Positions 20,660 through 30,475 are shown, numbered from the stretch's first letter. The stretch: DNA of 64,000 nucleotides from Ascarosepion bandense (GCA_037127315.1 JBBBDQ010000348.1:1772501-1836500), one strand, 5' to 3'. Notes: generated by a model not told the origin, from the letters alone. A program made the numbers and translations.

Positions 20660-20890
20660 CTAGCAAAGCGGACGTCCCTCCCACACCTCGACTACAATCC
20701 CGCCCGCCACTTCACAGGAGCCGGCTCTTTTGGTGAGATGGTTCCAATCAGACTGACGTCACGCGCCTAACAACAGTTAACGTCACCAGGCAACGAATGA
20801 CGTCAGTCTCGCAGCTGGCCGTGAGATAGATGGATCAATTAAAAAAGCTGTATCACGATGATAGCTAATTTGCATATTTGCATGCGATTA
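20660..20890. promoter_or_regulatory. GC-richer block with CCAAT, CRE and tandem octamer motifs
   Basis: In an AT-rich background this block has CCAAT (about 20743), two perfect TGACGTCA cAMP-response elements (20754-20761 and 20798-20805), a TAACGTCA variant between them (20778-20785), and two directly adjacent ATTTGCAT octamers (20868-20875, 20876-20883), the binding site of POU-domain factors. Such clustering is typical of animal promoters or enhancers. No gene is seen next to it, and it does not match any repeat in the window. Motif identity is seen in the sequence; function is inferred. Confidence 0.4.
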
Positions 20891-20980
20891 CTCTTGCGCG
20901 AACTTCGCTGAGGTGGGTTATATCTGTTTTGTCCAGTCCTGCAAAGTGTAGTGCATACATTATAAAACTGATATTTCCGT

Positions 20981-21061
<81 letters not shown>
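20981..21061. repeat. (CA)n-(TA)n microsatellite
   Basis: About 27 CA then about 13 TA repeats. Confidence 0.95.
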
Positions 21062-21065
<4 letters not shown>

Positions 21066-21309
21066 AAAAATTCGCAACATGTAGAAAAACTACCAACATC
21101 AAAAACAAAACATGCTTAAAAATGGCTAAAGAAGGGTCCGAAAACGCTTGGGAGAATGAAAATTATGGAAATTTTTTGTATTCTTTTACTCCCAGCAAGC
21201 AGAAAAAGCGTAAGAAGGGTGACAAAACTAAATTAAAAAATAATTAAATTTTACTTGTCTGCCATAATTAACGAATGATGTTTAAAAGAAAAATGGGTGT
21301 CATACATTA

Positions 21310-21331
21310 AACACACACACACGCGCACACA

Positions 21332-21421
<90 letters not shown>
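21310..21421. repeat. (CA)n-(TA)n microsatellite
   Basis: Interrupted (CA)n, a TTTC break, then about 26 TA repeats abutting the MITE that starts at 21422. Confidence 0.95.
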
Positions 21422-21424
<3 letters not shown>

Positions 21425-21823
21425 ACTACCGGCTATAATAATCAGGATACCCCAGATTTTAAAAGAAATTATGGATTTCATATTATGTTCAGTATTTATT
21501 GCTAAGTGGATAATTCTAAATGAAAATAAAATGGTTCTTTTGTTATTATTACTTTGCAACATTTTACAAGGCAAGGAAACAAAGATGAACTCATCCGAAC
21601 TAACCTAAATTTGCTTCATTCTTTTATTGATGAAACTGCAATAAAGGTAATTATTAAATATTTATAAATTTATTGGATACACATATTATAAAGTATTAAC
21701 AACAGAACCATTCCATTTTCATTTACAATTATTCACTTGGCAATAAATACTATTAAATAGTGTGAAATACATCCTTTTTTGGAAAAAAACTGGGGTAGCC
21801 TAATAATTATGGCTGGTAGTGTA
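21422..21823. mobile_element. Tc1-like MITE, copy 1
   Basis: The ends are inverted copies, TATACTACCGGCTATAATAA and its inverse GGCTGGTAGTGTA, flanked by TA. The inverted arms extend about 150 bases inward (AATGAAAATAAAATGGTTCTT on the left, inverse on the right). At 402 bp without an ORF it is a non-autonomous element of Tc1/mariner type. Two sister copies are at 28287 and 35377. Confidence 0.8.
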
Positions 21824-21968
21824 TATCATTTATTTTTCATCCTTCAGCTTTTTCTTCTTCATTTCTATAATTTTGTATATAAATTTTTTTCATTCTTCTA
21901 TTTTTGTTGTTCTACTTTTTCATTCATATCATTTGATCATTTTTATATTTATTCTGTAATCGGTAGTT

Positions 21969-21970
<2 letters not shown>

Positions 21971-22014
<44 letters not shown>
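21971..22014. repeat. (TA)n microsatellite
   Basis: 22 TA repeats abutting the foldback that follows. Confidence 0.95.
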
Positions 22015-22015
<1 letters not shown>

Positions 22016-22016
22016 C

Positions 22017-22197
22017 ATTAATGTGGAGAAATGTTTTCATTGTTTGAGCTGTGTTATTTCAGTCATGCCGACGTCAAAGTTTAGGGAAGGCTTTATTATA
22101 ATATCTTCGTCTTTTCTCTTCAGGGATTTTTTCTGCTTTGAAGTCTGCATGACTGAAATAACACTTCTCATTTAAATGACAACATTTCCCACATTAA
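22017..22197. repeat. Foldback hairpin element, ~180 bp
   Basis: The left arm TTAATGTGGAGAAATG...TGTTATTTCAGTCATGC and the right arm, its inverse (GCATGACTGAAATAACA...CATTTCCCACATTAA), enclose a central segment. It is AT-rich, has no ORF and abuts a (TA)n tract. Confidence 0.7.
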
Positions 22198-22366
22198 TTC
22201 CATTAAAGTTCTATCTCTATATTCATACAAAGCACTTTATTACAAAAATACACTTGCCTAAAATGCCTTTCTCCCAGTAAACTACGGAAAAAATAAAACC
22301 CTCAGCAATTGGCATAAAGCGTCATTACAATTTAACACTCAGCAATTGACACGAATCTACATTACA

Positions 22367-22369
<3 letters not shown>

Positions 22370-22424
<55 letters not shown>
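22370..22424. repeat. (TA)n microsatellite
   Basis: About 27 TA repeats. Confidence 0.95.
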
Positions 22425-22426
<2 letters not shown>

Positions 22427-22853
22427 GTAATGTTTGATGTCAGTATCTGGATTTAATAATTAGTACGTTTTATACTTTTATGGTGTGTAATGTCCCCCTG
22501 GGCCCATAACGAATGTATCATACACCTCTAGCGATCTGCGATACAAGTCCTGTATTTATGAAACGGGTTCGTATACTACTACATCTCAATTTTCATAAGG
22601 TAGTATTCATATAAAATACAAACTTCATAGTGACCTACTTATGTACAGTAGTAGATCAGCTGCAAAGCAGTTGAACAAATATTTAAATAATACAATATAT
22701 CTAAATACAAATTCGAGACATGTAATAAAATATAACTACAGCTTAAAACAATCAACAATGATTCATGGTAATTTGAGAAGTTTCTTTTGAAGACTTTGTA
22801 CATGTTCAACCTCACGGTGAAAAAAAAAAGGAATTTTGTCTATACTCCTGAGT

Positions 22854-22855
<2 letters not shown>
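22425..22855. other. No feature recognised
   Basis: AT-rich; nothing assigned. Confidence 0.4.
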
Positions 22856-22893
<38 letters not shown>

Positions 22894-23155
22894 AAAAACA
22901 GTAGCTACTCTGGTATCAACGCATCGTTCATTCAATAATGAATTAGAACACTCTCAGCTATTGGGCGTGTATAATGATAATATACACTCTAAAAAGTCTG
23001 CCTCCTTCTACCGAGCGCCAGTAGCTCAGAGGTAGAATCGCTGACTGACGCCAATTCGGTCGGGTTTCATGCCTGAGTAAAAAGCAATTGGATGTCTAAC
23101 CGTACTGATGAGCTGTGAAACAGCGAAACTGATCTGTCTACGGATGACTATATAT
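22856..23155 (+). mobile_element. SINE-A, long copy flanked by (TA)n
   Basis: It is preceded by (TA)18. It then has the family 5' extension (GTAGCTACTCTGG, AATGAATTAGAACACTC, TTGGGCGTGTATAATGATAA), the head with box A TAGCTCAGAGGTAGA at 23022-23036, box B GGTCGGGTTTCATGCC at 23058, the body GATGAGCTGTGAAACAGCGA, and the end CTACGGATGACTATATA. The extension upstream of the tRNA-like head is shared with copies at 36363, 48665 and 59721. Confidence 0.82.
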
Positions 23156-23157
23156 AT

Positions 23158-23520
23158 TATTTACATTGTTTGAATTTTGCTTTCAACTTTATTGCCATGT
23201 TTACGATGCTTCGGACGTTGAATGCTCTGGCCTTCTATAGGAGCTAAGAATTTTGAACCGAACCCTTTATCACTGGAGTTTATTATTTTCATTCCATGTG
23301 AAATGCCACTTCCAGATGCCATGTAGGTATCTCCCTTTAACTCAACTTTCTAAATTATTTTTTCACCATGCTGTTGCCAGGTATTGAACTCAAAATTTGG
23401 GTCAAGTGACTGGAAAAGACCAACGCTTATATCTCCAGGGCCATAAGATTTATAAATTCTAAAAATTCATACATTAATGTCTTCAAGGACCAGTAAATAT
23501 AAGCGTTGATTCCAGTAAAT
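23158..23520 (+). mobile_element. Foldback F, left arm and centre
   Basis: The order of landmarks matches the left arm of the 5900-6477 element: TTATTTACATTGTTTGAA, TTTATTGCCATG, GATGCTTCGGACGTTGAA, TTTTGAACCGAACCCTTTAT, and the central stem CCAACGCTTATATC with its inverse GATTTATAT-type partner (AATATAAGCGTTG at 23496-23508). The right arm is missing; an RTE-like fragment starts just after it. Confidence 0.65.
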
Positions 23521-23544
23521 CATTTTGCTATTTCTCCTTAACCT

Positions 23545-23910
23545 TGTTCTACCATCCATTTTCTCAAGCTCTTCTAGTATGTTGCACTCTGCTTTCTATC
23601 TCTCTCTTTCTCTCTTGCACTCAATCAGCCCTGTGAGTATCAGGTTTACCAAGCCCTCTTTCCTTATTTCGTACCCCAGAAAATTTTCAACTGCCTCTTC
23701 TTGATGTTAATTATAATTTTTTTTGTTTAAATTTTCTCTAAAACCTCATCACTGCTCACATATTCGGTCCATGGTATCCTCAGCATCCTTCTGTAGAACC
23801 ATATATCTGTTGCGTCAAGTTTCTTCTTCATTTCTGATGAGATTTTTTAGCATTCAATGTCATATAAGATTCACAACTTTTTTCTTTGCATCTGTTCCTC
23901 TACAATGACT
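23545..23910 (-). mobile_element. RTE-like LINE fragment, decayed
   Basis: On the minus strand it parallels the C-terminal RT region of the copies at 7825 and 26808: TGGTTCTACAGAAGGATGCT-type sequence inverse at about 23783-23803, then the SNDEVLE-like and QLKxF-like parts and CTTGGTAAACCTGATACTCA. It has many changes and no long frame. Confidence 0.65.
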
Positions 23911-24510
23911 GAGTGACAGCAATTTTATTTTGGGGCTATTAAAATTAACAAGCCATTACTTGCCCCAATTATTAACAGATTAGTGATTAATTTGTGAGAT
24001 CTGCGAAAGTACTATTATGGCAGCATTGACTAATCAAATTTGAAATTGATGACATAAGGAATGTCGTTCAGGATAAAAATAACAAAGTGGGTCCAGGGTT
24101 GAACCATTTGAAGAGGAGGAATGCATCTATAAGAGTGACCTCGCAACTGACTTTCATTACAAGTTTATTGAAAAGGATTCGATGACGCCTTGATGTCTTG
24201 CTTAACTTAAGGCTTTCTCGTTTCGCACACATTTGATCCCTGGTGTTCTAAGCATTCGAAGTTGATCATATATGCGTCAAAACTCTTCCCGGTTAATTAT
24301 TTACTGTTTACAAACATACAGGATTCGATATATTATGTAATAGTGAAACATACTTCTTTTTCTGAAGATATTTTTTTCTAAATACATTCTAAATACATAC
24401 CCACTCTAGGTGAATGAATACAGTGTTACAGAGAATCACGAAGGGAAGAAATTATCTTTTGTAGACTCCGTATTGGACATACTAAAATAACTCATCTATT
24501 CATACTGGAT
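23911..24510. other. Unassigned, possibly old transposon
   Basis: A partly open frame around 23995-24230 (RKYYYGSIDQ-like, then GTR..EPF-like) hints at decayed coding sequence of a mobile element, but I cannot name it. Confidence 0.3.
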
Positions 24511-24757
24511 CGTGCGTTGTGGTGCAGTGGATATCGGCTCGGAAAGACAAATCGGGAAGCTGAGTTCGAATTCCAGTCGTATTCCTTGCATTCACTTACG
24601 CGAAAATACCCTTGGGAAAGGTATTAATCCGTCTCTTCCCTCCAGTTATGGGTTAAATAACAGGACAGATTGGGTTCTGTAGCCTTAGTCGGCAACCAGT
24701 CTATCGCAGAAAGCAATGGCAGCCTACTGCGGGATAATCTTCTGCCCAGTCAGTCAT
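24511..24757 (+). mobile_element. SINE-B copy, plus strand, 3' end replaced by RTE-like sequence
   Basis: Complete tRNA-like head (CGTTGTGGTGCAGTGGATAT, box B GAGTTCGAATTCC at 24562) and body through GGGATAATCTTCTGCCCAGT and CAGTCATG. At that point the family normally continues with TCTCTTTCGAGACATG, but here it switches to RTE-like sequence (GATCGAGCATGTGAGCAATG). Confidence 0.82.
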
Positions 24758-25015
24758 GGATCGAGCATGTGAGCAATGATGAGGTTTTGGAAATGATGGA
24801 AACGAAAAGAAAATTAATACTGAGCATCAGGAAGAGACCGCTAAAGTTCCTGGGACATGCAATGACGAATGAGTGCTTGAAGAACCTGATGCTAACAGGC
24901 CAGAGAGAGGGAAAAAGAGACAGGGGAAAGCAGGCGGATAACATTTGAAGGCCCTAATCAGGTGGATGACGGAACGAGGGTTGCGTGGTGACCGATATGG
25001 TGTCAGTCGGAGTCG
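24752..25015 (+). mobile_element. RTE-like LINE fragment fused to SINE-B
   Basis: The frame reads SWIEHVSNDEVLEMMETKRK, LILSIRKRPLKFLGHAM, then GQREGKRDRGKQADNI. A second frame continues ALIRWMTERGLRG. It is the C-terminal part of the element seen at 7825 and 26808, without the (GAA)n tail. Confidence 0.82.
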
Positions 25016-25143
25016 GTACCACCTAAGAAAAAAAAACTTAGTCACAGTACCTTCTCAGTCGTTTTTAATGAAACATATTTGGAAAAAGGAATTACTGCCC
25101 AAATACACACACTATTGGTGTGTCTCTAACACACACACAAACT

Positions 25144-25186
<43 letters not shown>
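25144..25186. repeat. (TA)n microsatellite
   Basis: About 20 TA repeats after a short CACACA run. Confidence 0.95.
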
Positions 25187-25188
<2 letters not shown>

Positions 25189-25233
25189 AAAAAGTGCGAA
25201 AAGCCGTGACGTTTTGTCTAAAGTGTAAATTTC

Positions 25234-25576
25234 TTGTTGCTATTATTATTATTAATATTACTTGCTTTTTGTATGATATATTACGTGTCCATAATGGTAT
25301 TTGTGTCGCTACACGTGTTTCGAGTCTAAAGTTGACTCTCTTCAGGCGAATAAACTTGTAACATTTCAGCTGGTCAAGGTATCGTGTATAAATACATGTC
25401 AAGTGGTGGGCAGGCCAGAGAGTTCATATGTGTGTGTGTGTGGCGGGGGGTTCACACTCGCACGTTCAGTTTCTCCTGTCACTTTCGTTGGCAATACATT
25501 GTTTTTCACTTATTTACGAAATTTGACACTAAATATATCATACAAAAAGCAAGTAATATTAATAGCAACAATTAAT
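25234..25576. repeat. Inverted repeat with ~45-bp arms
   Basis: TTGTTGCTATTATT...AATATTACTTGC and TTTTTGTATGATATAT at 25234-25283 are mirrored by ATATATCATACAAAAAGC and AAGTAATATTAATAGCAACA at 25531-25570. The ~245-base spacer contains a TG run and mixed sequence. A foldback element or the ends of a deleted one. Confidence 0.65.
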
Positions 25577-25634
25577 CTCGCGCTTTTACTTCCATACCAA
25601 TTTCTCTCGTAAGAACAAACCCTATTTCTGTTTT

Positions 25635-25636
<2 letters not shown>

Positions 25637-25676
<40 letters not shown>

Positions 25677-25708
25677 ACACACACACAGATATATATATAT
25701 ATATATAT
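25637..25708. repeat. (CA)n-(TA)n microsatellite
   Basis: About 25 CA units with one TA interruption, then about 10 TA. Confidence 0.95.
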
Positions 25709-25962
25709 TTGAAAATTGTGTGTTCATAAAAGATCCCTGTTACATGGACGTTTAAAAAATGATAAAATCAATTACTGAAAATCACCTGAAGACACCGAAT
25801 AGTAGAAACTTAGGTCGCGAAATAACTCGTTTCCAAATGAAAAATATTTAAAAATTCTATAATATAATTTTCTTGAACACTTTTTAAGTACAACTGTGTA
25901 CTGGTCTAATTTAATTTTGATTTTTTCTTTTCTTTTCTTTTTGTTTCATCTTTTCCAATGTT

Positions 25963-25963
<1 letters not shown>

Positions 25964-26009
<46 letters not shown>

Positions 26010-26043
26010 CAGTCTGTTCATATCTATCTATCTATCTATCTAT
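25964..26043. repeat. (TATC)n array with TCAGTCTGTTCATA interruption
   Basis: Tetranucleotide repeats split by TCAGTCTGTTCATA at about 26009-26023. The interruption is the inverse of TATGAACAGACTGA, found repeatedly in the GATA array at 41727-42415, so both derive from one composite satellite sequence. Confidence 0.9.
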
Positions 26044-26100
26044 TTCTCACCCTAACGGGAAAGGAACATAAGACTTTACATTCCGCTATTATCAACCAGT

Positions 26101-26300
26101 GACAGGTTATAGGGGGTGTCAGGAAGTGGGTAAGAGAAGGATGATAATACTGATGAGAGTGGAGTGGACGAAGAATGCAGCATGAGAGTGAGGATGCAGA
26201 TTAGTGAGATAGGAGATCACTAGTGACTTTACATTTAAGTGAGGGATCAGTTTATAAATTGATTGTAATGTAGAATTCATCCCCCACTTTATAACCACAT
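26101..26300 (-). mobile_element. LINE 3' tail plus short palindrome
   Basis: 26101-26241 duplicates the LINE tail at 26405-26545 (GGTTATAGGGGGTGTCAGGA, then CTGATGAGAGTGGAGTGGAC). At ACATTTAA it switches to a degenerate copy of the GTGGGGGATCAG palindrome (26243-26300). Confidence 0.65.
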
Positions 26301-26309
26301 TATAATAGT

Positions 26310-26770
26310 AAAAATTTCTTTTTTAATCATATCGCTCCAAGCAAGGCATTTTACTACCATTGTTTTGAAGGGTGTTACATAGGAGGAAACTTATGAGAAA
26401 GAGTGATAGGTTATAGGGGGTGTCAGGAAGTGGCTAAGAGAAGGATGAGAATACTGATGAGAGTCGAGTGGACAAAGAAAGGAGAATGAGAGTGAGGATG
26501 CAGGTAAGCGAGATAGGAGATGACTATTAACTTTACATTTAAATTCTTGGAGATTGTAGATGTCGTGTAAGCAAGTAAACGGAAGGGAAATCCATAGGCG
26601 GGAAGTGCGAGAAAAGAAACTGATGGAGTAGAATTTGCGTTTACATTTTGTTTCACAGTAAAAGGGTGGGACCTACTTGCTAATATTGTGGCTCGAGTAA
26701 ATTCATATATAGGAGGCACCAGTGAGCTAAGTTCATCAGAGCTGAAGCCGTGAAAATAGACTCCTAGGTC
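26310..26770 (-). mobile_element. Jockey/CR1-like LINE 3' end
   Basis: The conserved terminus is at 26312-26352 (CCAAGCAAGGCATTTTACTA). The C-terminal frame on the minus strand includes DELSSLVPPIYEFTRATILA, RSHPFTVKQNVNA and SFLALPAYG. It is 5'-truncated near 26765, where an RTE-like copy follows. Confidence 0.78.
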
Positions 26771-26807
26771 TACTCTGTAATATTTTATTACTGTGAGATT
26801 ATCTCTT

Positions 26808-27685
26808 AAAAAATCTTCTTCTTCTATGTGCCCTGTTCCTTCAGGACGTAGGCGATCATGGATCTCCACGTCTCCCTATCCCTTGTGGCTCTTAGTATGT
26901 TTGCTCCTGTTGCTCCTGGCAACCCCCGTTCCGTCATCCACCTGATCAGACCCTGCAAATATGTTATCCACTGCCTTCCTCTGTCTCTCCTTCCTTCTAT
27001 CTGTCCAGTCAGTATCAGGTTCTCCAGGCTCTCCTTCCTCATTGCATGTCCCAGGAACTTCAGTTGTCTCTTCCTGATGCTCAGCATCAATTTCCTTTTT
27101 GTTGCCATTCTTTCTAACACTTCGTCGTTGCTTGTATGCTCAGTCCACGATATCTGTAGCATCCTTCTGTAGAACCACATTTCGGCCACTTCCAGTTTTG
27201 TCCTCATTTTCGATGATATTGTCCAGCATACACAGCCGTATTGAAGAACTGACATCACGTAGCAGTCTAGCACTCTTTTCTTCGTTTCTATTGAGATTTT
27301 CCTGTGTGTTAGTATTTTGCTCATCTTCTGGAACGCGTCCTTTGCCATGCCAATTCGCCTTCGGATCTCCGTGTCGCACTTTCCATCTCCTGTTAGAACA
27401 CTTCCTAGGTACTTAAATTATTGGACTTGTTTGATTATGTTATTCCCACCTGTATTTGGCATTTTGGGTTGTATCTTTTGCTGATGACCATGCACTCAGT
27501 TTTCTTAAAGTTTATTTGTAGTCCCTTCTTGTCACTCTCCACTGCTACTTTCTGTATGAGATCTTGCAGTTTCCTTTCCGTGTCCGCAATCAGTACTGTA
27601 TCGTCCGCGTATCTTATGTTGTTCAGGTTGTGGCCTCCAATAACAAATCCTGGTGTGTCATCTAGGGTCCTCAAAATATTCACAG
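26808..27685 (-). mobile_element. RTE-like LINE, 5'-truncated copy, best preserved of its family
   Basis: The minus-strand frame 27683-27435 contains FVIGGHNLNNIRYADDTVLI (catalytic YADD at about 27605-27616), KLQDLIQKVAVESDKKGLQI and TECMVISKR. After a frameshift near 27430, 27348-26824 continues MAKDAFQKMSKILTHRKISI, ETKKRVLDCYVMSVLQYGC, WTISSKMRTKLEVAEMWFYR, QLKFLGHAMRKESLENLILT and ends at MIAYVLKEQGT. A stop and a (GAA)n tail (about 26808-26824) follow, so the 3' UTR is only a few bases. The 5' endonuclease is absent. Confidence 0.88.
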
Positions 27686-27810
27686 TAATAAAATATTATA
27701 TTTGTTATACCAAGAATACTTTTAAAACTAGCCATTATTTTCACACCTGATCTTTTAATAATAAAACTTCCCACAATAGCACATCACTTTCTACTTATTA
27801 TTTACAAATA

Positions 27811-28012
27811 AATATACCAATAAAACCCCTACTGTAAAATGGAAAATATTAAGAAAAACAGAACTTGTGAATCTTTAAATGAGCCATGTTTTCTATGTTT
27901 ACCAGAAAAATTACAAATTATTAAATTCCCAAAAGTAAACTTACTCAATAAACGTAACGGACTAACTTCCGTTTGTCATCATCGTCTAAAATATACCCTA
28001 AGGTATAGTTAA
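27811..28012 (+). mobile_element. Penelope-type GIY-YIG C-terminal remnant
   Basis: Readable frames show NKTPTVKWKIL, then after a frame change LNEPCFLCLPEKLQIIKF and LLNKRNGL...CHH before a TAA at 28010-28012. The layout (VKWxIL, a CxxC knuckle followed by EK, LLNKR, a C/H-rich end) is that of the C-terminus of GIY-YIG-bearing Penelope-like proteins and parallels the fuller copy at 59300-59517. No upstream domain is preserved. Confidence 0.6.
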
Positions 28013-28286
28013 TTATTTCCTAATATAATATAACTAGACATCTATAATCTATCTTCTAGCATATATTGATTGATTCTCCCATCTTCTGATAAATAATTTA
28101 TTACTTAACGGATAAATAACTCACTAAGTCAAATGTATGTTTGAACGTGCAGAATATTTAAAAAAAAAAAGCCTTCCCGTCTTTGTCTCTTGTTCACTAT
28201 TTTAAGTTGAATAATAATGTAAAGAAAATCTTGTAACCGTTTCACGATGACATGCGATAACTTTTCAGACTTGCTAAATTGTTACT

Positions 28287-28678
28287 TACACTACCGGCCA
28301 TAATTATTAGGCCACCCTAGTTTTTTAAAAGAAATGTTGTATTTCATACTATTTTTTGTATTTATTGCCAAGTGAATAATTGTAAATGAAAATAGAATGT
28401 TTTTTTTTATTAATACTGCACAATAACATATGCATCAAATGAACTGATCTGGTGTCCAGTTTTTGTACTCTCTTCGCCATGCTAGTCTTTTCTTCTTATT
28501 AGCTGGCCAAAGCAAAAAGCTTCCTGGCTGTCTTGTGAAATTTTGCAGCGTAATAATAACAAAAGAACCATTCTATTTTCATTTAGAATTATCCACTTGG
28601 CAATACAGTCTAAAAATAGTGTGAAATATATCATTTTTTAAAAATTGGGGTTGCCTAATAATTATGGTCGGTAGTGTA
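28287..28678. mobile_element. Tc1-like MITE, copy 2
   Basis: TIRs TACACTACCGGCCATAATTA and the inverse ending GGTCGGTAGTGTA, flanked by TA. 392 bp, with ~150-bp inverted arms around a central segment (TTAGCTGGCCAAAGC) not shared by the sister copies. This is the most complete copy of the family here. Confidence 0.85.
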
Positions 28679-29011
28679 TATAACATTCGATTTATTTCAT
28701 CACTGGCATAAAAATGTCTGTGACTTAAGTCATTTTAAGTTTATATTCACCATTACTCTTAAGATCAAATCTCTCCTATACAACACGTCATGATTTTCTA
28801 TTGGTTCACTAAAATAAACCTTCCGAAACCCCCCTCCCCAGCTTAATTACCTGCATTTGGCAAAAATTGTATCCTTTTTAATCATCTATATAGAATGATT
28901 CTTAGGAAAAAATATTTCTTTGCCTGACGAGGCGCTAATAATATAGTACTAAAACAAAACGGCTTTTGTTTTGCAGTAAACTATGTATTTTTAACTTATA
29001 ATAGAAATAAT
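28679..29011. other. No feature recognised
   Basis: AT-rich, nothing assigned. Confidence 0.4.
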
Positions 29012-29056
<45 letters not shown>

Positions 29057-29153
29057 TAAACTAATGGATATATATTTATATTCCACAGTTTAATATTTAC
29101 ATTTTATATAATGGTTAATAGAGATGTAGAATATATATACACACAGACACACA

Positions 29154-29214
<61 letters not shown>
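29012..29214. repeat. (TA)n at 29012-29053 and (CA)n-(TA)n at 29132-29214
   Basis: Two simple-repeat tracts separated by about 80 AT-rich bases; the second abuts the 3' terminus of a LINE. Confidence 0.95.
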
Positions 29215-29790
29215 TAATCGTTTCACCCCAAGCAAGTCATTCCACTTCTACTATTGCGCTTGGGGCTACATAGGGGAAAGTAAATAGAAAGAGTGGTTAG
29301 ATATAAGAAATGTCAGAAGGGGGGGTGATATGTAGCTGGGAGGATGGGAAGAGTGTTTGAAAGAATGGATGCGATTTATTGTGTTAGGAGGTGTCTATTG
29401 ACCTTACATTTAAACTCCTGGAGATCGTAGTCGTCGTGGAAGCAGTCATGTGGAAGGGAATTCCACAGTTGGGAAGTACGAGAAAAGAAACTGTTGGAGT
29501 AGTTACGGTTGCATTTTATCGGTTTCACTGTAAAAGGGTGGGATCTAGTTGCTAATCTAGTATCTCGTGCAAATTCGAACCTAGGGAGCAACAGTGATCT
29601 AAGTTCATCGGAGTAGAAGCCATGGAAGTATTTATAGAAGAGACACAGGGAAGCCATGTCGCGCCGGTGAGAGAGACTGCAGGCGGTCTGCCAAGGCAGT
29701 ATCGATCACATTACAGACCCTCCGCTGTACCTTGTCGAGAAGCCGAAGGAGAATAGCAGGGGCACCCGACCAGATATGGCAACAGTACTC
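29215..29790 (-). mobile_element. Jockey/CR1-like LINE 3' end, intact C-terminal frame
   Basis: Terminus at 29215-29245 (CACCCCAAGCAAGTCATTCC). The minus-strand frame 29657-29376 reads MASLCLFYKYFHGFYSDELR, RFEFARDTRLATRSHPFTVK and SFFSRTSQLWNSLP and ends FKCKVNRHLLTQ without stops. Upstream sequence to about 29790 (GTGCCCCTGCTATTCTCCTT inverse) is the same element. It is truncated next to a Penelope-type terminal repeat. Confidence 0.85.
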
Positions 29791-29799
29791 AATATATAT

Positions 29800-30039
29800 A
29801 TATATGTGTGTGTGTCTTTGCTCTACTATTGTATTTTAGTACTTTCGTATCGAGCACTTTTTCTTGTGTTTGGTTCCGTTTGTTTTTTTTTCTTTACTGC
29901 GGAATCTTGAATGTTTGTTCTTGTTCCGCTGGTTTCTTTTTTTTCTCCCCATTTATCCGACGACTTAGTACGCCGGATTGTAACGGATTTAGGTTCTGTT
30001 TGTTAATGGCTTTTTCGAGAGTTTATATTGGCATAAATT

Positions 30040-30042
<3 letters not shown>
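29800..30042 (+). mobile_element. Penelope-type terminal repeat (pLTR-like), solo
   Basis: It matches, in the opposite orientation, the sequence at 56858-57140: GTGTCTTTGCTCTACT, CGAGCACTTTTTCTTGTG, GGTTCCGTTTG, CTTGTTCCGC, CTCCCCATTTATCCGACG, ACGGATTTAGGTTCTGTTTG, then (TA)n. In the copy beside the Penelope-like element (58262) part of the same unit occurs inverted. The 77-codon ORF across it is not meaningful. Confidence 0.65.

Positions 30043-30091
<49 letters not shown>
30043..30091. repeat. (TA)n microsatellite
   Basis: About 24 TA repeats at the end of the terminal-repeat unit. Confidence 0.95.
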
Positions 30092-30095
<4 letters not shown>

Positions 30096-30475
30096 TTATT
30101 ATTGTTATAATAGCATAATTCAACCCTGAATTGCAGTGTGCTATTAATATAAAAACAGAACAATACATTGTTCACTGAATTACTTTATTTTTTCTCTCTC
30201 ACTTTCGCCAATGAGGTGTAGATTTACATTTTCGAGGGCAGGATGACCCAGGCATCCTAAAATCTTTGCAACAGTCACGAAATTCTGCGGTGGTGGCAAC
30301 GATGCTTTTTCCGGGATTTGAACACCAAAGGCTATTTCGCAACCTCTGTGCGCTCCCGAGGCGTGTGTGACTTTTACATATCCGCTGAAATAAGCAAAAT
30401 TCGACACGCTTAAAGTAAGCCATATTTCGTAGGGGAGTGGAGGCCTTCCACCGCAATGCGGATTTTATACTATAA
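30092..30475 (-). other. Unclassified; possible SINE-like with box-B-like motif
   Basis: The minus strand carries GGTGTTCAAATCCCGG (30309-30324 inverse), close to a pol III box B, in a stretch (30200-30430) that is GC-richer than its surroundings. A matching box A is not convincing and no second copy was found in the window. Confidence 0.3.

Noticed and set aside
26776..27700. Inverted 21-mers as TIRs of a DNA transposon
   Set aside because: The sequence between is an RTE-like retrotransposon fragment with a poly-GAA tail, so transposon TIRs are not the simplest explanation; kept only as an oddity.
30180..30407. 75- and 122-codon minus-strand frames (SGYVKVTHASG..)
   Set aside because: Overlapping frames on one GC-richer patch; neither shows a known domain, and the patch has a box-B-like motif suggesting repeat origin.
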